A DNA stretch of 64,000 nt from Miscanthus floridulus (Eukaryota; Streptophyta; Magnoliopsida; Poales; Poaceae): the NCBI RefSeq assembly GCF_019320115.1, contig NC_089594.1, positions 22,358,409 through 22,422,408 on the forward strand. Reading direction: 5' to 3'. The position numbers were made by a program, and so were the translations under genes. Positions 25,460-38,384 of this stretch are shown piece by piece. The notes under the pieces are model-generated. The model was given only the letters and a program-made list of their open reading frames with translations, searched no databases and was not told the origin of the DNA. Every line of letters begins with the position of its first letter. The first letter of the stretch is position 1.

Positions 25460-26615
25460 TTGAACCTGAGATCTGGTTATGGGAGCACCAGTACTGGGAT
25501 GGGCCATGGTCTTGGTGAAGACCAGGGCAAAAATGGTCACGGTGAGGATAATGGCCACAACAATGGGGACAGCCACGAGGCCCCACTTCTGGCTCCTCCT
25601 CCTCCACCACCACCACCTCCAATGACCCATACGGAGATTATGGTGGAAATGCTAGCTGCTCTGCGTGAGTCAGCCCATGCCTTTGAGATGCTAGCCCAGG
25701 CGATTGGTGGCTTCATCTGGGGGGGCCACGAAGGCAATGGCGGGAACAGGGGTGGTGCCCGCGGTCCTGAGGGGCCCTGTTCTTACTAGGATTTCTTGAA
25801 GACGCACCCACCCACATTCATGTCGACTGCTGAGCCTCTGGATGTAGAGCATTGGCTTCGTATTCTGGAGCAAAAGTTTCAGCTGCTCACTATGACTGAA
25901 GAGAAGAAGGTGTGCTTCATTGCACAGCAACTATTGGGTTCTGCCAGTGCATGGTGGGACACGTTCAATGCCTTGCAGCTGGTTGATCGCCGTGTGACTT
26001 GGCAGGAGTTTACCGCTACTTTCAGAGAGTACTACATTCCTACTGGTGTGTTGAATAGGAAGTTGATGGAGTTTGTGGACCTGAAGCAAGGAAGCATGTT
26101 TGTGATGGATTATGTGAACAAGTTCAACCATCTGTCACAGCATGCTAGGATCCATGTTGATACTGATGAGAAGAAGAGGAACCGTTTCTATCGTGGCCTC
26201 TCTTGCAGTCTGTAGAAGGAGCTATACATAGGGAACTATCAGACTTTTGGTGCTATGATGAATGCTGATATTTCCATGGAAGGACTTCAGCGTGACTCTC
26301 AGGCTGAGTGGAAGCACAAGCGAGTGATCTTTGGATCTTCTAGTCACCCCTAGGCTCAGAAGGTGCAGGTTGTCAGGCGGATGTCCTATCCCTCTCCGGG
26401 TGGATAGTCATTCTGTTAGCCTCAGTAGACCTACCAGGCACCTCCCACCCAGTATCGTGCACCTACTTAGCAGGTGCAACAATAGCCTCAGGGACAACAA
26501 GTTCCACCTAGTCAGGGGCAGGGGAACAAGATGGGTGCTTGTTTCAAGTGTGGCAAGGAGGGCCACTATGCTCAGGAGTGTCCACAGAACCAGCCTGCGC
26601 AGTCTTCCTAGCCTT
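25460..26615 (+). pseudogene. gag of the Tekay-type element
   Basis: The N-terminus (MNLRSGYGSTSTG, then a proline-rich run) is followed by the gag core at 25796-26215: HPPTFMSTAEPLDVEHWLR, QQLLGSASAWWDTF, REYYIPTGVLNRKLMEF. A CCHC knuckle, CFKCGKEGHYAQEC, is at 26540-26581. The core is separated from the N-terminus by TAG (SY*DFLK) and ended by TAG (SL*KEL), both where relatives have Gln. More TAG stops follow in the linker. Confidence 0.88.
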
Positions 26616-28560
26616 TCAGCCAACTCCCGTCTGGTCAAGAGGACAATTATCAAGAAGAAGGTGCCCGTAAGCCGCTCTGGACAAGTCAACTTCACTGAGG
26701 CCGAGGAGATCTTGCAAAGTGAACCTGTGATGGCTGGTATGTTTACCATTGATTCCCACCCAGCATATGTGTTGTTTGATTATGGTGCATCACATTCATT
26801 CATGAGCATGGGGTTTGCATAGAGGCATAATATATCTCTTATGGCTATTCATAATTCCTATAGAATCAGTACCCTAGGTGCATAGTTGTGTGTTAGTACT
26901 CGGACGGACATAGTCAGATTAGTGCTAGCCACTCACACTTACCGCCTCTAGTTCATGGTGCTACCTGGGCAAGGCATAGATGCAATTTTGGGCATGAACT
27001 GGTTGTGAGTTTATGGGGTAGTCTTGGACCTTAAGCAGAGAGTTGTTGAGTTATGGATTTCCTTCTTCGAGGATAGGATGTCTCTTCTTATGCCCTCAGA
27101 TCCAGCCTTACCAGTTATTGCTCATGTTGATGCTTCTCCTAATCTTGCCTCTATTCCTATGGTCTATGAGTTCCCTGATGTCTTTCCTAAATATCTACCT
27201 GGGTTACTACCGGATAGAGATGTGGAGTTTTTCATTGAGTTAGAACCTAGCACTGCTCCTATTTCACGGCGTTCCTACCGCATGGCTCCTAAAGAACTAG
27301 CAGAAATGAAGAAGCAGTTAGAGGAATTATTAGAGAAGGGCTTTATCCATCCTAGTTCTTCACCATAGGGTTGTCTAGCTATTTTTGTGAAGAAGAAGGA
27401 CGGTACTCTATGGATGTGTGTGAATTACCGCCCTCTCAATGTGGTGACCATTAAGAACAAGTATCCTTTACCTCATATTGATACTTTGTTCGATCAGTTG
27501 GCTGGTGCAAAAGTGTTTTCAAAGATTGATCTTCGTTCTAGGTATCATCAAATTAAGATTGGCCACAAGATATATCAAAGACAACTTTCTCTACTAGGTA
27601 TGGATTGTATGAATACCTAGTCATGTCTTTTGGTCTCACCAATGCTCTTGCATTTTTCATGTATCTCAAGAATTCAGTCTTCATGCCAGAGTTGGATAAG
27701 TTTGTAGTGGTGTTCATTGATGATATTTTGATATACTCTAAAAACAATGAAGAGCATGCATAACATCTTTAGATAGTACTAACTCGATTAAGGGAACACA
27801 AGTTGTATGACAAATTCAACAAGTGTGAGTTTTTGTTGGATTGAGTGTAGTTTTTGGGACATGTTCTGACACCTAGAGGTATCTCTATAGATCCAATTAA
27901 GGTGTAAGATGTGTTAATTTGGAAGTCTCTGAAGTCAGTGCATCAGATCCGTCAGTTCCTTAGTCTTGCTGGTTATTATCAGCGCTTCATTCCTGACTTC
28001 TCCAAAATAGCCCAACTAATGACCAAGTTGCTCTAGAAAGATGTCAAGTTTGCATGAAGTCCAGCTTGTGAAGAAGCTTTCCAAGCCCTGAAGGAATTTC
28101 TTACCTCTGCTCCAGTTCTTGCCCAACCAGATATTGACAGGCCATTTGATGTGTATTGTGATGCCTCAAGGACTATATTAGGATGCATGCTTATGCAGGA
28201 TGGGCGTGTGATAGCTTATGCTTCACTGCCAGCTGAAAAAGCACGAGGTGAATTATCTCACCCATGATTTAGAGCTGGCTGCTGTGGTGCATGCTCTAAA
28301 AATTTAGAGGCATTATTTGTTGGGAAATAAAGTGCATATTTATATGGATCACAAGAGCCTCAAATATATTTTCACTCAGTCCGAGCTAAACATGAGGCAA
28401 CGGAGATGGTTGGAGCTAATCAATGATTATAATTTGGAGGTTCATTACCATCTTGGAAAAGCTAATGTGGTAGCTGATGCTTTGAGCCACAAGTCGTATC
28501 AAGTTGAAGAAGCACCTTTGTCTCTCAACCATGCTGAGGTGCTAGCCCATATTGCTCTAG
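26616..28560 (+). pseudogene. Protease, reverse transcriptase and RNase H of the Tekay-type element
   Basis: The protease site reads YVLFDYGASHSF (26766 onward), with Tyr where the family has Ser after the catalytic Asp. The RT starts at 27170-27370 ([20 protein letters not shown]), continues [30 protein letters not shown] (27387-27560), then [11 protein letters not shown] near 27715. RNase H pieces are FDVYCDAS (28145) and [30 protein letters not shown] (28317-28440). Stops and frame changes are frequent, for example EEHA*HL*IVL near 27757-27780. Confidence 0.88.
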
Positions 28561-29990
28561 TCTTGGGTTTACTTGAGCAAATTATCATAGAGCAAAGGCA
28601 AGATGTTTTGAAAATCCAGCATATCAAGGAGTTAATTGCCGAAGGGCGTGGTCCACAATTTAGTATTGATGATCAAGGTGTAGTGAGGTTCAAGAACAGA
28701 TTGGTTATTCCATCAAGTGATGAGTTAAAAGAAAGATTTTGGATGAAGCTCATCATTCCAAGTTGTCCATCCATCCAGGAAGTAACAAGATGTACCATGA
28801 TTTGAGCCACTTGTATTGGTGGTCAAATATGAAGCATGATATCACCAAGTACATCGTAGAATGCGACACTTGTGGAAGAGTTAAGGCAGACTATATGTGT
28901 ACATCGGGATTTTTGCAGCCCTTGTCTATCCCTGTTTGGAAATGGAAGGATATTTCCATGAACTTTGTTGTGGGTTTGCCCCGCACGGCAAAGGGGTATG
29001 ACTCTATTTGGGTCATTGTGGATCACCTTACTAAGTCCACTCATTTTCTCCCGGTAGATACCAGATATTCAGCCAAGAAGTATGCCAAGTTGTATTTTGA
29101 CCGGATTGTGATTCTGCATGGAGTTTCTCTTACTATCGTCTCTGATAGAGGGTCAGTCTTTGTCTCTCATTTTTGGGAGCAACTCCAGGAATGTCTTGGT
29201 ACTAGTCTCCTTAGAAGTTCAGCTTATCATCCACAAACTGACGGACCAAACAGAAAGGGTAAACCAGGTATTTGAGGATATGTTGAGAGCTTGTGCCATT
29301 TCTTTTCCTAAAAAGTGGGATGAATGCTTGACTCTAGCTGAGTTTTCTTATAACAATAGCTATCAAGAAAGCATTCGTATGGCACCTTTGAGGCCCTGTA
29401 TGGCAAGAAATGTAGAGCACCTCTTAACTAGGTTGAGGTGGGTGATCGTGGATATTTTGGGCCTAATTTTATCAAAGAAGCTCGAGAGCAAGTCAGTATT
29501 ATTCAAAGCCATTTGAAGGCAGCTCAAAGTCCATCAGAAAACTTATGTGGACAAGCAAAGAAGGCCCTTGCAATTTGAAGTTGGTGATCATGTGTATCTC
29601 AAAGTGTCACCCATGAGAGGGGTGCATCGATTTGGTGTCTATGGGAAGCTAGCCCCTCGCTATGTTGGACCTTAGAAGATTTTGGCCCGGTGTGGTTCTG
29701 CTGCCTACCATATCCAGCTCCTAGATATTTTGTCAGCAGTGCATAATATCTTCCATGTTTTCCAGTTAAAGAAATGTTTGCGGGTCCCCGATGAAGCGGT
29801 GGAAATTAAAGGACTTCCTCTCTAGCCCGACTTGTCTTATATTGAGCATCATGTTAAAATCTAAGATGAAAAAGAAAGAGTGACTAGAAACAATGTGGTG
29901 AAGTTTTATAAAGTTCAGTGGTAAAATCACTCGGAGGACGAATCAACATGGGAGCAAGAAAGCTATATCTTGAAGCATTATCCCCACCTT
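28561..29990 (+). pseudogene. Integrase and chromodomain tail of the Tekay-type element
   Basis: The integrase zinc finger is split by a frameshift near 28739-28760 (H..H in [22 protein letters not shown]). The catalytic core is FVVGLPRTAKGYDSIWVIVD, IVSDRGSVFVSHFWEQL, SSAYHPQTDG (28739-29275). The rest of the core shifts frame at about 29260. The C-terminal part (29560-29800; RRPLQFEVGDHVYLKVSPMR) leads to a chromodomain remnant near 29895-29985. Stops at 29668, 29824 and 29925 break it. Confidence 0.88.
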
Positions 29991-30100
29991 CTTTCTAGTT
30001 CATCGAGATACTTGTTTAAATTAGAAATTATTTCTTATCTCTTTTCCCACACTAGGCACATGAAATCTCAGGATGAGATTTTGTTTAAGGGTGGTAGATT

Positions 30101-33100
30101 TATAACACCCTCGGTGTTACACCATAAATCATTTACTAAAATATGTCATGAGCATCATGTTTATGTGTTAATGCAAGTGATAAAGTGTGTAGATCAATTT
30201 CTATAACTCGAAACGATCAACTAAAATGCGGAGCGAAAGTTGATTCGATAGTCATGTTATATCACTTAGGGTTTAAAAGCAATTTTTATTAAGCAAAAAT
30301 GCTATAGAACATGTGTGTGATACTTAAATAAAGTTTAAAGTACAAACTTTGTAGATGACAATGAAATACTTGCGGACAAAAAATGATATTACTAGCTAAT
30401 ATTTCCACAAGCTTAGAAATCACAAATGGAAAACAAATTCAGCTCAAAAACTTAGAAATTTTCAAGTCTGCCAACAGTTAGACACTGCTATGTTTGGCAA
30501 TTTATTGTGAGAGATTGGGTTAATGAGTGATGTAGTGTTATAGCTCGAGTTAGTAGTCTCATATGCCATCTTGAGCATGGTGAAGCTGGTTTGGCTCCTG
30601 GAGCAACCGTCTGGTCGTGTTGAAGGCTTTAAAATTCATGCGTGTCATGGTTTTGCGTTGGTTGGCCGCATGGCCATGATCACCGCGCTCGGGCGCTCGA
30701 TGTCGCCATGTTGGTTGCACGTGTGTGTGCACGCGCTACGGCACGCAGCCGACCATGGCCGTCTCTGGCCTAGTCAGGTCTCGGCTACCGTTGGCCCCAC
30801 CACGTGGAGCCACCGCTGCTGGTGCCGACTGCAATGCACGTGCCATGATGGAGCTGCTGCTGACACCATCAACTTGTGTCACGATGTTGCCGCTACCGAT
30901 GCCACTACGACACTATGTTGCTGCCACTTGCCTTGTCCTAGTTCGCACGTGGGCTGCCCCATGACGTCGTCTCGCCTTAATGGCGCTGTGGCCACGCATG
31001 TCGTGCCCCCACCTGCCCCTGCGCACGCATGTAGTTTGGCCACAGTGTCATGTAGTGGGTGTGCAGACGCTGCCCTAAGTCCGGTCAGCCACGTCCCACC
31101 AAGGTGTGGACAAGTCGAACCCACTGCCGCTCCCGTCTCTCTCTCTCTCCCTCTGCTTTCTGCCACTGCCAGGTCACGTCACGGTGAAGCCAGAGAGCAA
31201 GCACCTCTCATCAAATCTTCATGCTCATGTCTCCGTCTTCATGCCCCCTCTCTAGCCGACCCCACCCCACCTTGATTCGCGTCACGCCAAGTTCCAATTT
31301 TGGAGCTTTGCCCGCAGCCGTGCCGTTAAGGCCCGTCGTCGCCCGCGTCGTGGCCAGTCTCCACCACTTCATCCCGCACCAATTCCTCTGCACCACTAGC
31401 TTGCCTTGGCCCCTTCTTCATCGTGCGCACACTAGTTGCAGCTCTAGTGCCACCTCCTCGCCGCTGATGCGGCTGTGTCTTTGTGGTCCACCTTCACTTC
31501 ACAGCACGCACATGGCCAGCCTCGCTCGGGTCATCTTTGGCCGAGCTGGCTTCTCGGTAAGGTCACTGGTGAGTGGTCGTTGCTCACCCGCTACCCCTAC
31601 TGCCTTGTTGCTACTACGGCTCGCCTAAACACCATCGCCATTGCCGCAGGGTGCCCGCCATTGTGGAGAGGTCCCTCTACGGCATCCCGGCTCATGCAAC
31701 CGCCGCCCATCATCTCGCGTCAAACCCTAGGTGAGCGATGGCCTCGTAGATAGGTCAGTAGGGGTCCCATGTGGCTAGCATAAGCACCAGTGCCACCGCT
31801 CGCCGCATTAGAGGGCGTGTAGGGATGGCCGAGGACCTTGCTGTTGTAAAGAGGAGAAATATCTGAGGGTTCTGTTGCAAAGTCGATGTCTATAGAAATA
31901 GTAACGTGGACTGCGGGTTGTTTTGCTCATAGTCCAGGGGCATTTTTGCAAGAGTGTCGGCACGTGGGGGCTTCCTCACCGTGGGCCGCCTCCGCGCGTG
32001 GGCCTCACCTCACCTGTGGGTCGCCGCGCGCTCACGCGCGCGCGTTGTGCCGCGTGGGTCGTGTTGGGCCAAATTGAGTTTATCTTTTTCGTGGAGAATA
32101 GAAATAGCTTTTCATTTTAATTCTGAGTTGAACTTTGGTAAATCATATAAAATCATGTAGGTATCCAAAAATTGTGAAACCAATTTGGTTAGTTCCTAAA
32201 ATTGTGCTCTATTTGTTAGTGTATTTAGTTCATATATACTTGTTGATACCAGGAGCTATTAAATTATTTGAGAGTGCTTAATATTATTAGGTTAAATATT
32301 ATAGGAATTTTTGTGGCAAAATGGTAATAGCTTTAGGTTTGAAATTTTATAGTAGCTTCATGGTATTATTATGTGCTCACAATAATTTTTGTAGCTCTAG
32401 AATAGACTTAACATATGGGTAGTTAAATGCTCTTTGTTTTAAATATACATGAAATCATTAGTAGAAATAGAGATATATCCTTCGTTTGTAAAGCTAGGTG
32501 TTTGTTAGTTGAACCCAACACTTTACTTGATGAAGATGATAATAAGCTTTGTATCTTAGTCATTAGAGCTAGCTTAGTAGTTTACCATGTATATTCTTAT
32601 TTTAAGAGTTGCTGTTGCCGAAATGCGAAGTGTTGTATCATCATCGCATGCATGTAGAGAACGAGTTGGCGGAGATCATGACCATCGAATATCACAAGTT
32701 TGAGGAGGTGATCGAGGAGTATGAGGAGGAGATCCTCGTGCAGGAGGAGGTCCTAGAGCCGCCACTAACTAACTGAGCTGACACCCCCGCCTGCCCAAGG
32801 TAAGCCCCAATACATAACCCTTATTTTGAATGATTATTGGATATATATATATATATGATGTGCATTTACGTTATAGGATTTATATTTAAACTACATGCAT
32901 AGATATACCTACCTAGGAGTCCTACTAGCATAGGTTGAGTAGCTGCTATGCTGCGTGAGTAACCTACCGTTACTCACAATAGGTGATTATTATTATCACT
33001 CTCAAGATAAAATGGTGAAAGGAAATGGAGACCGGGCAGGGATATGGTATGGGTATTGGTGGGTATAAGAGGTTATGTCCCACAGCCAACGGGGCATAGC

Positions 33101-34123
33101 TTGGTTACACTGTTTTTCCTGTCCGTGTCGCTTAAGGACCGGCCGTTGCATTGGATTCTAGTCAGGTCATAGACTTATTAACCTGAGCGCATATTTGTTT
33201 ATGGGAGCAGTGAAGGCTCATTGCTATCTTATCGTGGGTTCCAGCTCTTTCTGGACCGACTGATTAGAGGCGGGAATGGTAAAGGTCTAAGCACCACACT
33301 GAGTCCAGGACTCAGGAGTGAGGGCTTCGAGTCCAAGTTTGGACGGGGACCTGGACCCCTTGATAGGAGAGTGGTTGGTTGGTCCTACTTGTGCCTGGGG
33401 TACAAGCAGGGCGTGTGTTTCGGAGTACCCAGCTAGGCTACATTGATTCACGAATCACCGTGTAATATTGTACGACTTGTCTACGATCTAGCACCGTAGT
33501 AAGAACTAGAAGATGAAATATGGTGAAATGGATCTAATTGCTCAACTCTTGCTTGAAAGTAGAACAGGTGCTTACATAGAATGGTTAGCAAATGAACTAA
33601 TCATGACTACTAATAAAACACCTACATAAGGATTCAACTACTAGTATTGCTTTTCGCAAAAAAAGGAAACCCAGCAAACCATAAAGCTTATCATATCCTT
33701 TAGAGTCGGAAAATTATTCCCACTAGTCTGGTAAGTCTTGTGAGTACATTGTGTACTCAGGGTTTATTTACCCCTGTTGTAGGTGCAGCTTGAGGAGTAG
33801 CTGTTGTGTGGAGAATTCTTCTAGTGGGCACAGACGGATCCTTGTATCTTATCGTTAGATGTTTATTTTAATTCCGCTATTTAAATTCCGCACTCTGAAC
33901 TTGGTATTGTAATAATGTATTTCTAAGAACTCTTATTGTATGAAATGAACTAAGTATTGTAAACTCATTCTCATTATTATATCCTAGAGGAAAAACGTGG
34001 ATGGTTCGAGTTCTTCCTTGGGGTGTGCTCGACAGAATCGTTCGGTGTAGCTTGCTTTCGGGGTGGTGTCTGGTGGAAGACGAGCGCCTCCGAAGGTGTG
34101 TTATTTCGAGCAGTTCTGCCATA
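30101..34123 (+). repeat. 3' LTR of the Tekay-type element (4023 bp)
   Basis: It starts TATAACACCC, with the usual TG mutated to TA, and ends TTCTGCCATA before the GTTGG duplication. It keeps the segment missing from the 5' LTR, including a short acidic frame near 32650-32775 and an AT-microsatellite (about 32843-32860). Confidence 0.9.
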
Positions 34124-34128
34124 GTTGG

Positions 34129-35391
34129 GTCGGCCAGGGCAGCCTAATCGTGAGGTCAAGACGTGGGTTCCTTTTTATTTACTTTAGTTTCTAAACGAAT
34201 TCAAATAAAAAAATTGAACTAAAAAATTTTAGATCTCTTTGAGTAATACAACTTTGGTTAGGTCATTTATCCATCCAAGAGCATTTGAAAAATTCAAGAA
34301 AAATATGAATTTCAAAATCATTAGTCTTAAAATAAAATTTAGTCTGTATATGATTTTAAAAGAAAAGATTGCCAACTATAAAGTTTCATATATCTTCGAG
34401 TACTGTAACTTTTGTTTAAGTCATTTCTCCGATACTTTAAAAAAAATCAAAAACAATTAATTTAAAAATCTAAATCGTTAAATAGAATTTCTAAACACTA
34501 AATGATTTTAAATGAAAAGGTAGTAAACTACAAAGTTGCAGATCCCTTCTGGTACTACAACTTTGGTTTAGATCTTTTCTCCATTTGAGGTTATTTGGAA
34601 TACTCAAAAAATTGAACTTCAAATCTAAAAACTTTAAACAGATTTTTTGTACACCAAATGAATTCAAATGGTAAAGTTTTTAACTACGAAGTTTTATATC
34701 TCATGGAATACTATAACTCTACTATGAAGTTTTTCTCCATCTGACTTAATTTTTTAAAAAATTATTAATTTTACTATATTCCACTTATTTTTGGAGATGA
34801 CTATAATTTCAACCGTTTCTAGAGTCTTCATTTCTAAAGGTGGATGGCAAACCGCATTGCCTCTAAAAATAGTATTTTTTAGCTAACCCGCTTTTAGAAA
34901 TCAAATTGTAAAGGTGGATCGACTCATAAACCATTTTTATAGCCCCATTTTGATTGAACAGTCTCTACGAAAAATACTTCGTTGCTAAAAAAAATCATCT
35001 CTAGTACACAATCTGTTGCACGTGAGAAGCTAAGCGATGAGCAAATTTTTCTGCCTATGCTTGCGATAGACATCCGCCGCCCAATATTCCACCGCAGGCA
35101 TCTTCTCAAAAGGATCATGTCTGCGGTCGGCCAATCAATGCTTGAAGTTTTGAGTCTTGACAAGCGAAGGATAAGATCGCAGGCCACCCAACCGCGCCCA
35201 ACGAGCCCACACAATTTGACCCAAGTTATGGATTGCAGCCCATGTGGTGTGAGAGGACCAAAGGGGTAACGGGCCACATGCAAATTTTTTTAGCTTTCTT
35301 TAAAATCAATATAATCTTATTTATTATAATCTGTTAAATTATTTAAGAAGATTTAACCTTTTAAGAAAAAACAAGTTTAACCAGAGCACTC
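34129..35391. repeat. Degenerate 155-bp tandem repeats in a CACTA-like remnant
   Basis: Within 34200-34760 a segment with the motif TACTACAACTTTGG..TTCTCCAT recurs four times, at about 34244, 34401, 34554 and 34709, a spacing of 153-157 bp. The following DNA (34800-34930) has stretches such as CCTCTAAAAATAGTATTTTT and GGTGGAT, reminiscent of subterminal repeats of grass CACTA elements. Terminal CACTA motifs were not found. No coding region is supported. Confidence 0.45.
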
Positions 35392-35438
35392 TTAGACCAG
35401 ATTCAATGAGGGGTTTTATGTCCCAGTTTCCAAGACGC

Positions 35439-38384
35439 TGTCACACCCAATTTTAAGGATAAAATTGAATGCACAAAACTCGTGTGTGCCCAGGAATCAA
35501 TCACACACACAAGCTGACAAATTACATAAAGTATCATCACGATGTCATACATCAGAGTTATAAAAAACTTAGTCTTATACATCACAGCGGAAAAATAAAA
35601 AGATAATAAAACTCTCGTGGGCTTCATCACAGGAAAGGTCAACTGGTTGACCACAAGCCTAAAAATCCTCCGGTAAATCCTCATACCCGTTGCCATCTGT
35701 TACCCATCCGGGATTTTTATCCAAATATAGAAAATAAACAAGTGTAAGTATATTCTGTACTTAGCAAGCTAACATGGGGTTATGAAGCTCAAAAAGGATT
35801 GACTCTGGTTTACTGCAGTTAGCATTTTTAGTAGGTCAAGCTTTTATTCTTAAGTATTATCAAGTTATGCTTAAGCTCCCATTTAATCCCATAAGAACAT
35901 ATATCAGTGTAAAGTGTATCATAGATCATCATAGAACATCTTAATAGATCATCATCAAGTATTCAGTTATTCTGTGAGTTTTCCGGGCCGCTCGTGACCG
36001 TGAGCATGGCTGTTATAACAGTTTGTTACCCTCTGTAGAGGTGGTGCACATTCACCGCGAGTCATGATCCCCATATGCCCGGGTTAATTACTCCCATGTC
36101 ACTACCAAGGTGAGCGGGCAGGGTACACTATGAAGCCATTTCATAGGTTTCCCTAACAAGTTAGGGCCGCTTGGTTTCCTTGGCAGGCAGATGTAGGGAC
36201 CCCCCTTTCCTATGGCACATATCCATCGCGGCTATACTCATAGGAACAGAGGCAGCCCTATACCCAACGTGGCAAGCCCCATTTGCGCCAAAAGGTAACC
36301 TCTAACTAGCTAGGAAAGATCCTATTACTGAGCTAAAGTCAAAGCCATATGACTCTCCCGGTTTCACTGTCAGTCCCAGCTTTTACCGACAGATAAGTCT
36401 TTATGGAGGGCCGGGAGCAACATGAACAAAGGTCATTTGCACTTTCGCCCTATGGAACAGTTGTTATAAATCATGTTACTCATTTTGTTCCATAGTATCA
36501 TTCATCAACATGTATATCAAGTTCAGTTAGAGCACTAGCAATCTATCCATATGCATTTAACCCATAGGAGACAAGGAACAGGATAAACAATCATTAGGTT
36601 GTCCTTACGTGTATCAAAATTCGACACATGCAAATGAGTAATTGATTAAAGTAAAATAGGACATCAAGGAAGGCCCATGCTATACTTGCCTTGGTTCACA
36701 AACTCGTGCTGGTCCTACTGGTCGTCGAAGAATTCTTGGTCTCCAACGTTTTCCTCACCGTCTGAACGTGACCAACACGGCAACATACAACATTCCAAAA
36801 GCATTCATGCAAAGCAAACATTCCTATCATTAGAACAATACACCAACAGTATTGAAAACAAGATAAATATTTGTAAACATAATCTACGTCTCGCTACGAT
36901 CACGTCAACGTGAAGTTCACGAAAAATGGAGCTAAATGCGAAAGTTATGATTTAAACGGGTTTTCCTATAGCAATATATTTAATTAAATCTAACCATGAA
37001 TTTAAAAAGTTCCAAACTTGACTAACAGTAGTTCTAACATGTAGCTTATGAAATTACGAAGCTAACGCGATTTGAATGGATCAATTCGGAGCTAAAACGA
37101 CAATTTTATAAGCGAAATAGTTCAAATAGCATTTCTGTAAGTACTGAAAACGTATTTTGAACAAGAACAGTGCACTTTACGTTTTCAAAACGAGAAAGCG
37201 TAATCAGCGAAGTGTGCTAGGGACTGCGGGTTCTATTTTCTGAAAACTGAGGGGCTCTTTAGCATAATCACCCGCGAAGGGGTATCTTCTAACGTGAGCC
37301 ATCGGATTTGAAATGAATGGCCAAAAATTGATCCGGGGGAGAGAGAAAGAAAAGGTGGCCGGAACAGTAGCTCCCGCGGTGGTTCTCCATGGCCGGAGGC
37401 GCGAAGCTCGCCGGAGTGCACGGTTCGGGGGCCACGGTCCACGGTTCGATGAACCAAGAGCACCGGGATAGAGAGGGGGAGCAGGCGAACACGTCTGGGC
37501 CGATACGGCGGCCGGAGGACGCGGCTGACAAGGTGGCGGACATGGCCGGCGGCAAGGAGCTTCCCGGCGCATGCGACAAGGCCATACAAACCACAAAACG
37601 AGAAATAAATTGAACGGGGAGAGAGAGGGGAGAACGGCGAGGCTCACAGCGGGGAGAAATAGGGTCGACGGCGGCTCGGAGTCGGCGGTTCACGCGGAGG
37701 GCGGACGGTGGATCCCGGCGACCTCGTGGCGGTGGTTCTCTTGGGCACGGCGACGCGAGAGGGAGCGAGGAACGGCAGCAGAGGTGCGCGGGGGGGGGGG
37801 GGTCACGGCTTCCATTTGTAGCGGCCGGGCGCGAGGGGGGTGCTCCCATGATGCGCAGCGAAAATGTGGGCGCGGCGGTTGCTGCTTGGCCGAGCGCAGG
37901 CGCGGGACGGCTGGAGGTGAGGGGCAGCGCTGACGAGTGGGGCTGGGTCGTCAGCGGCTGAGAGGGAAGGGATGCGGCGGCGGTTGCTCGCGAGTTGGGC
38001 TGGCGAGGCGGCTGTTGCTGGGCCGCGCGAAGCTGGGCCGGCACGGAGGCAGTGGCCAGCGGGCCGGCGGGGAAGGAAATGGGCCAACAGGCCGAAAGCA
38101 AGGAAGGGAGGATAAAGAGAAATGAATTTCTTTTTTTTTCAAATGAATTTTCCAATTCTATTTTCAAATAATAATAATTTTTTTATCCTTTTGAGTTTAA
38201 ATCAATACCACTCAACATATTAAATATAATGCTCCAGCATGAGTGCATCAACATGTATATATATTCTTATGATGGATTTTATTCTCACACAAAATATTAT
38301 TTTCCTATATTTGAATGCACACATAATTACATATTTAAATCAAATTTACTATTTTAAAAAGAATGCAAATTTTAGGGTGTTACA
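35439..38384 (-). repeat. 3' LTR of the LARD (2946 bp)
   Basis: It is the left copy on the plus strand, i.e. the 3' LTR of this minus-strand element. It is 42 bp longer than its partner, mainly through an extra GC-rich segment (about 37663-37700). A GC-rich tract (37380-38090) gives long minus-strand chance ORFs that occur in both LTRs. Confidence 0.9.

Larger units (their letters stand above)
21344..34123 (+). mobile_element. Tekay/Del-type Ty3/gypsy retrotransposon, full length but dead
   Basis: The 5' LTR is 21344-24984 and the 3' LTR 30101-34123. The primer site TGGTACCAGAGCC starts two bases after the 5' LTR. GTTGG is duplicated at 21339-21343 and 34124-34128. The internal order is gag, CCHC knuckle, protease, RT, RNase H, integrase and chromodomain-like tail, all on the plus strand. 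Long LTRs and a chromodomain (KFYKVQW, then HSEDESTWEQESY) fit the Tekay/Del chromovirus clade. Many in-frame stops and some frameshifts make it inactive. Confidence 0.92.

Noticed and set aside
34200..34760. 155-bp period as a centromeric satellite
   Set aside because: Only four diverged copies, very AT-rich, next to CACTA-like DNA; the period alone is not enough.
37289..38167. 292-codon Pro/Ala-rich minus-strand ORF
   Set aside because: Inside the LARD LTR; the partner LTR breaks the frame. Composition reflects GC-rich non-coding DNA.
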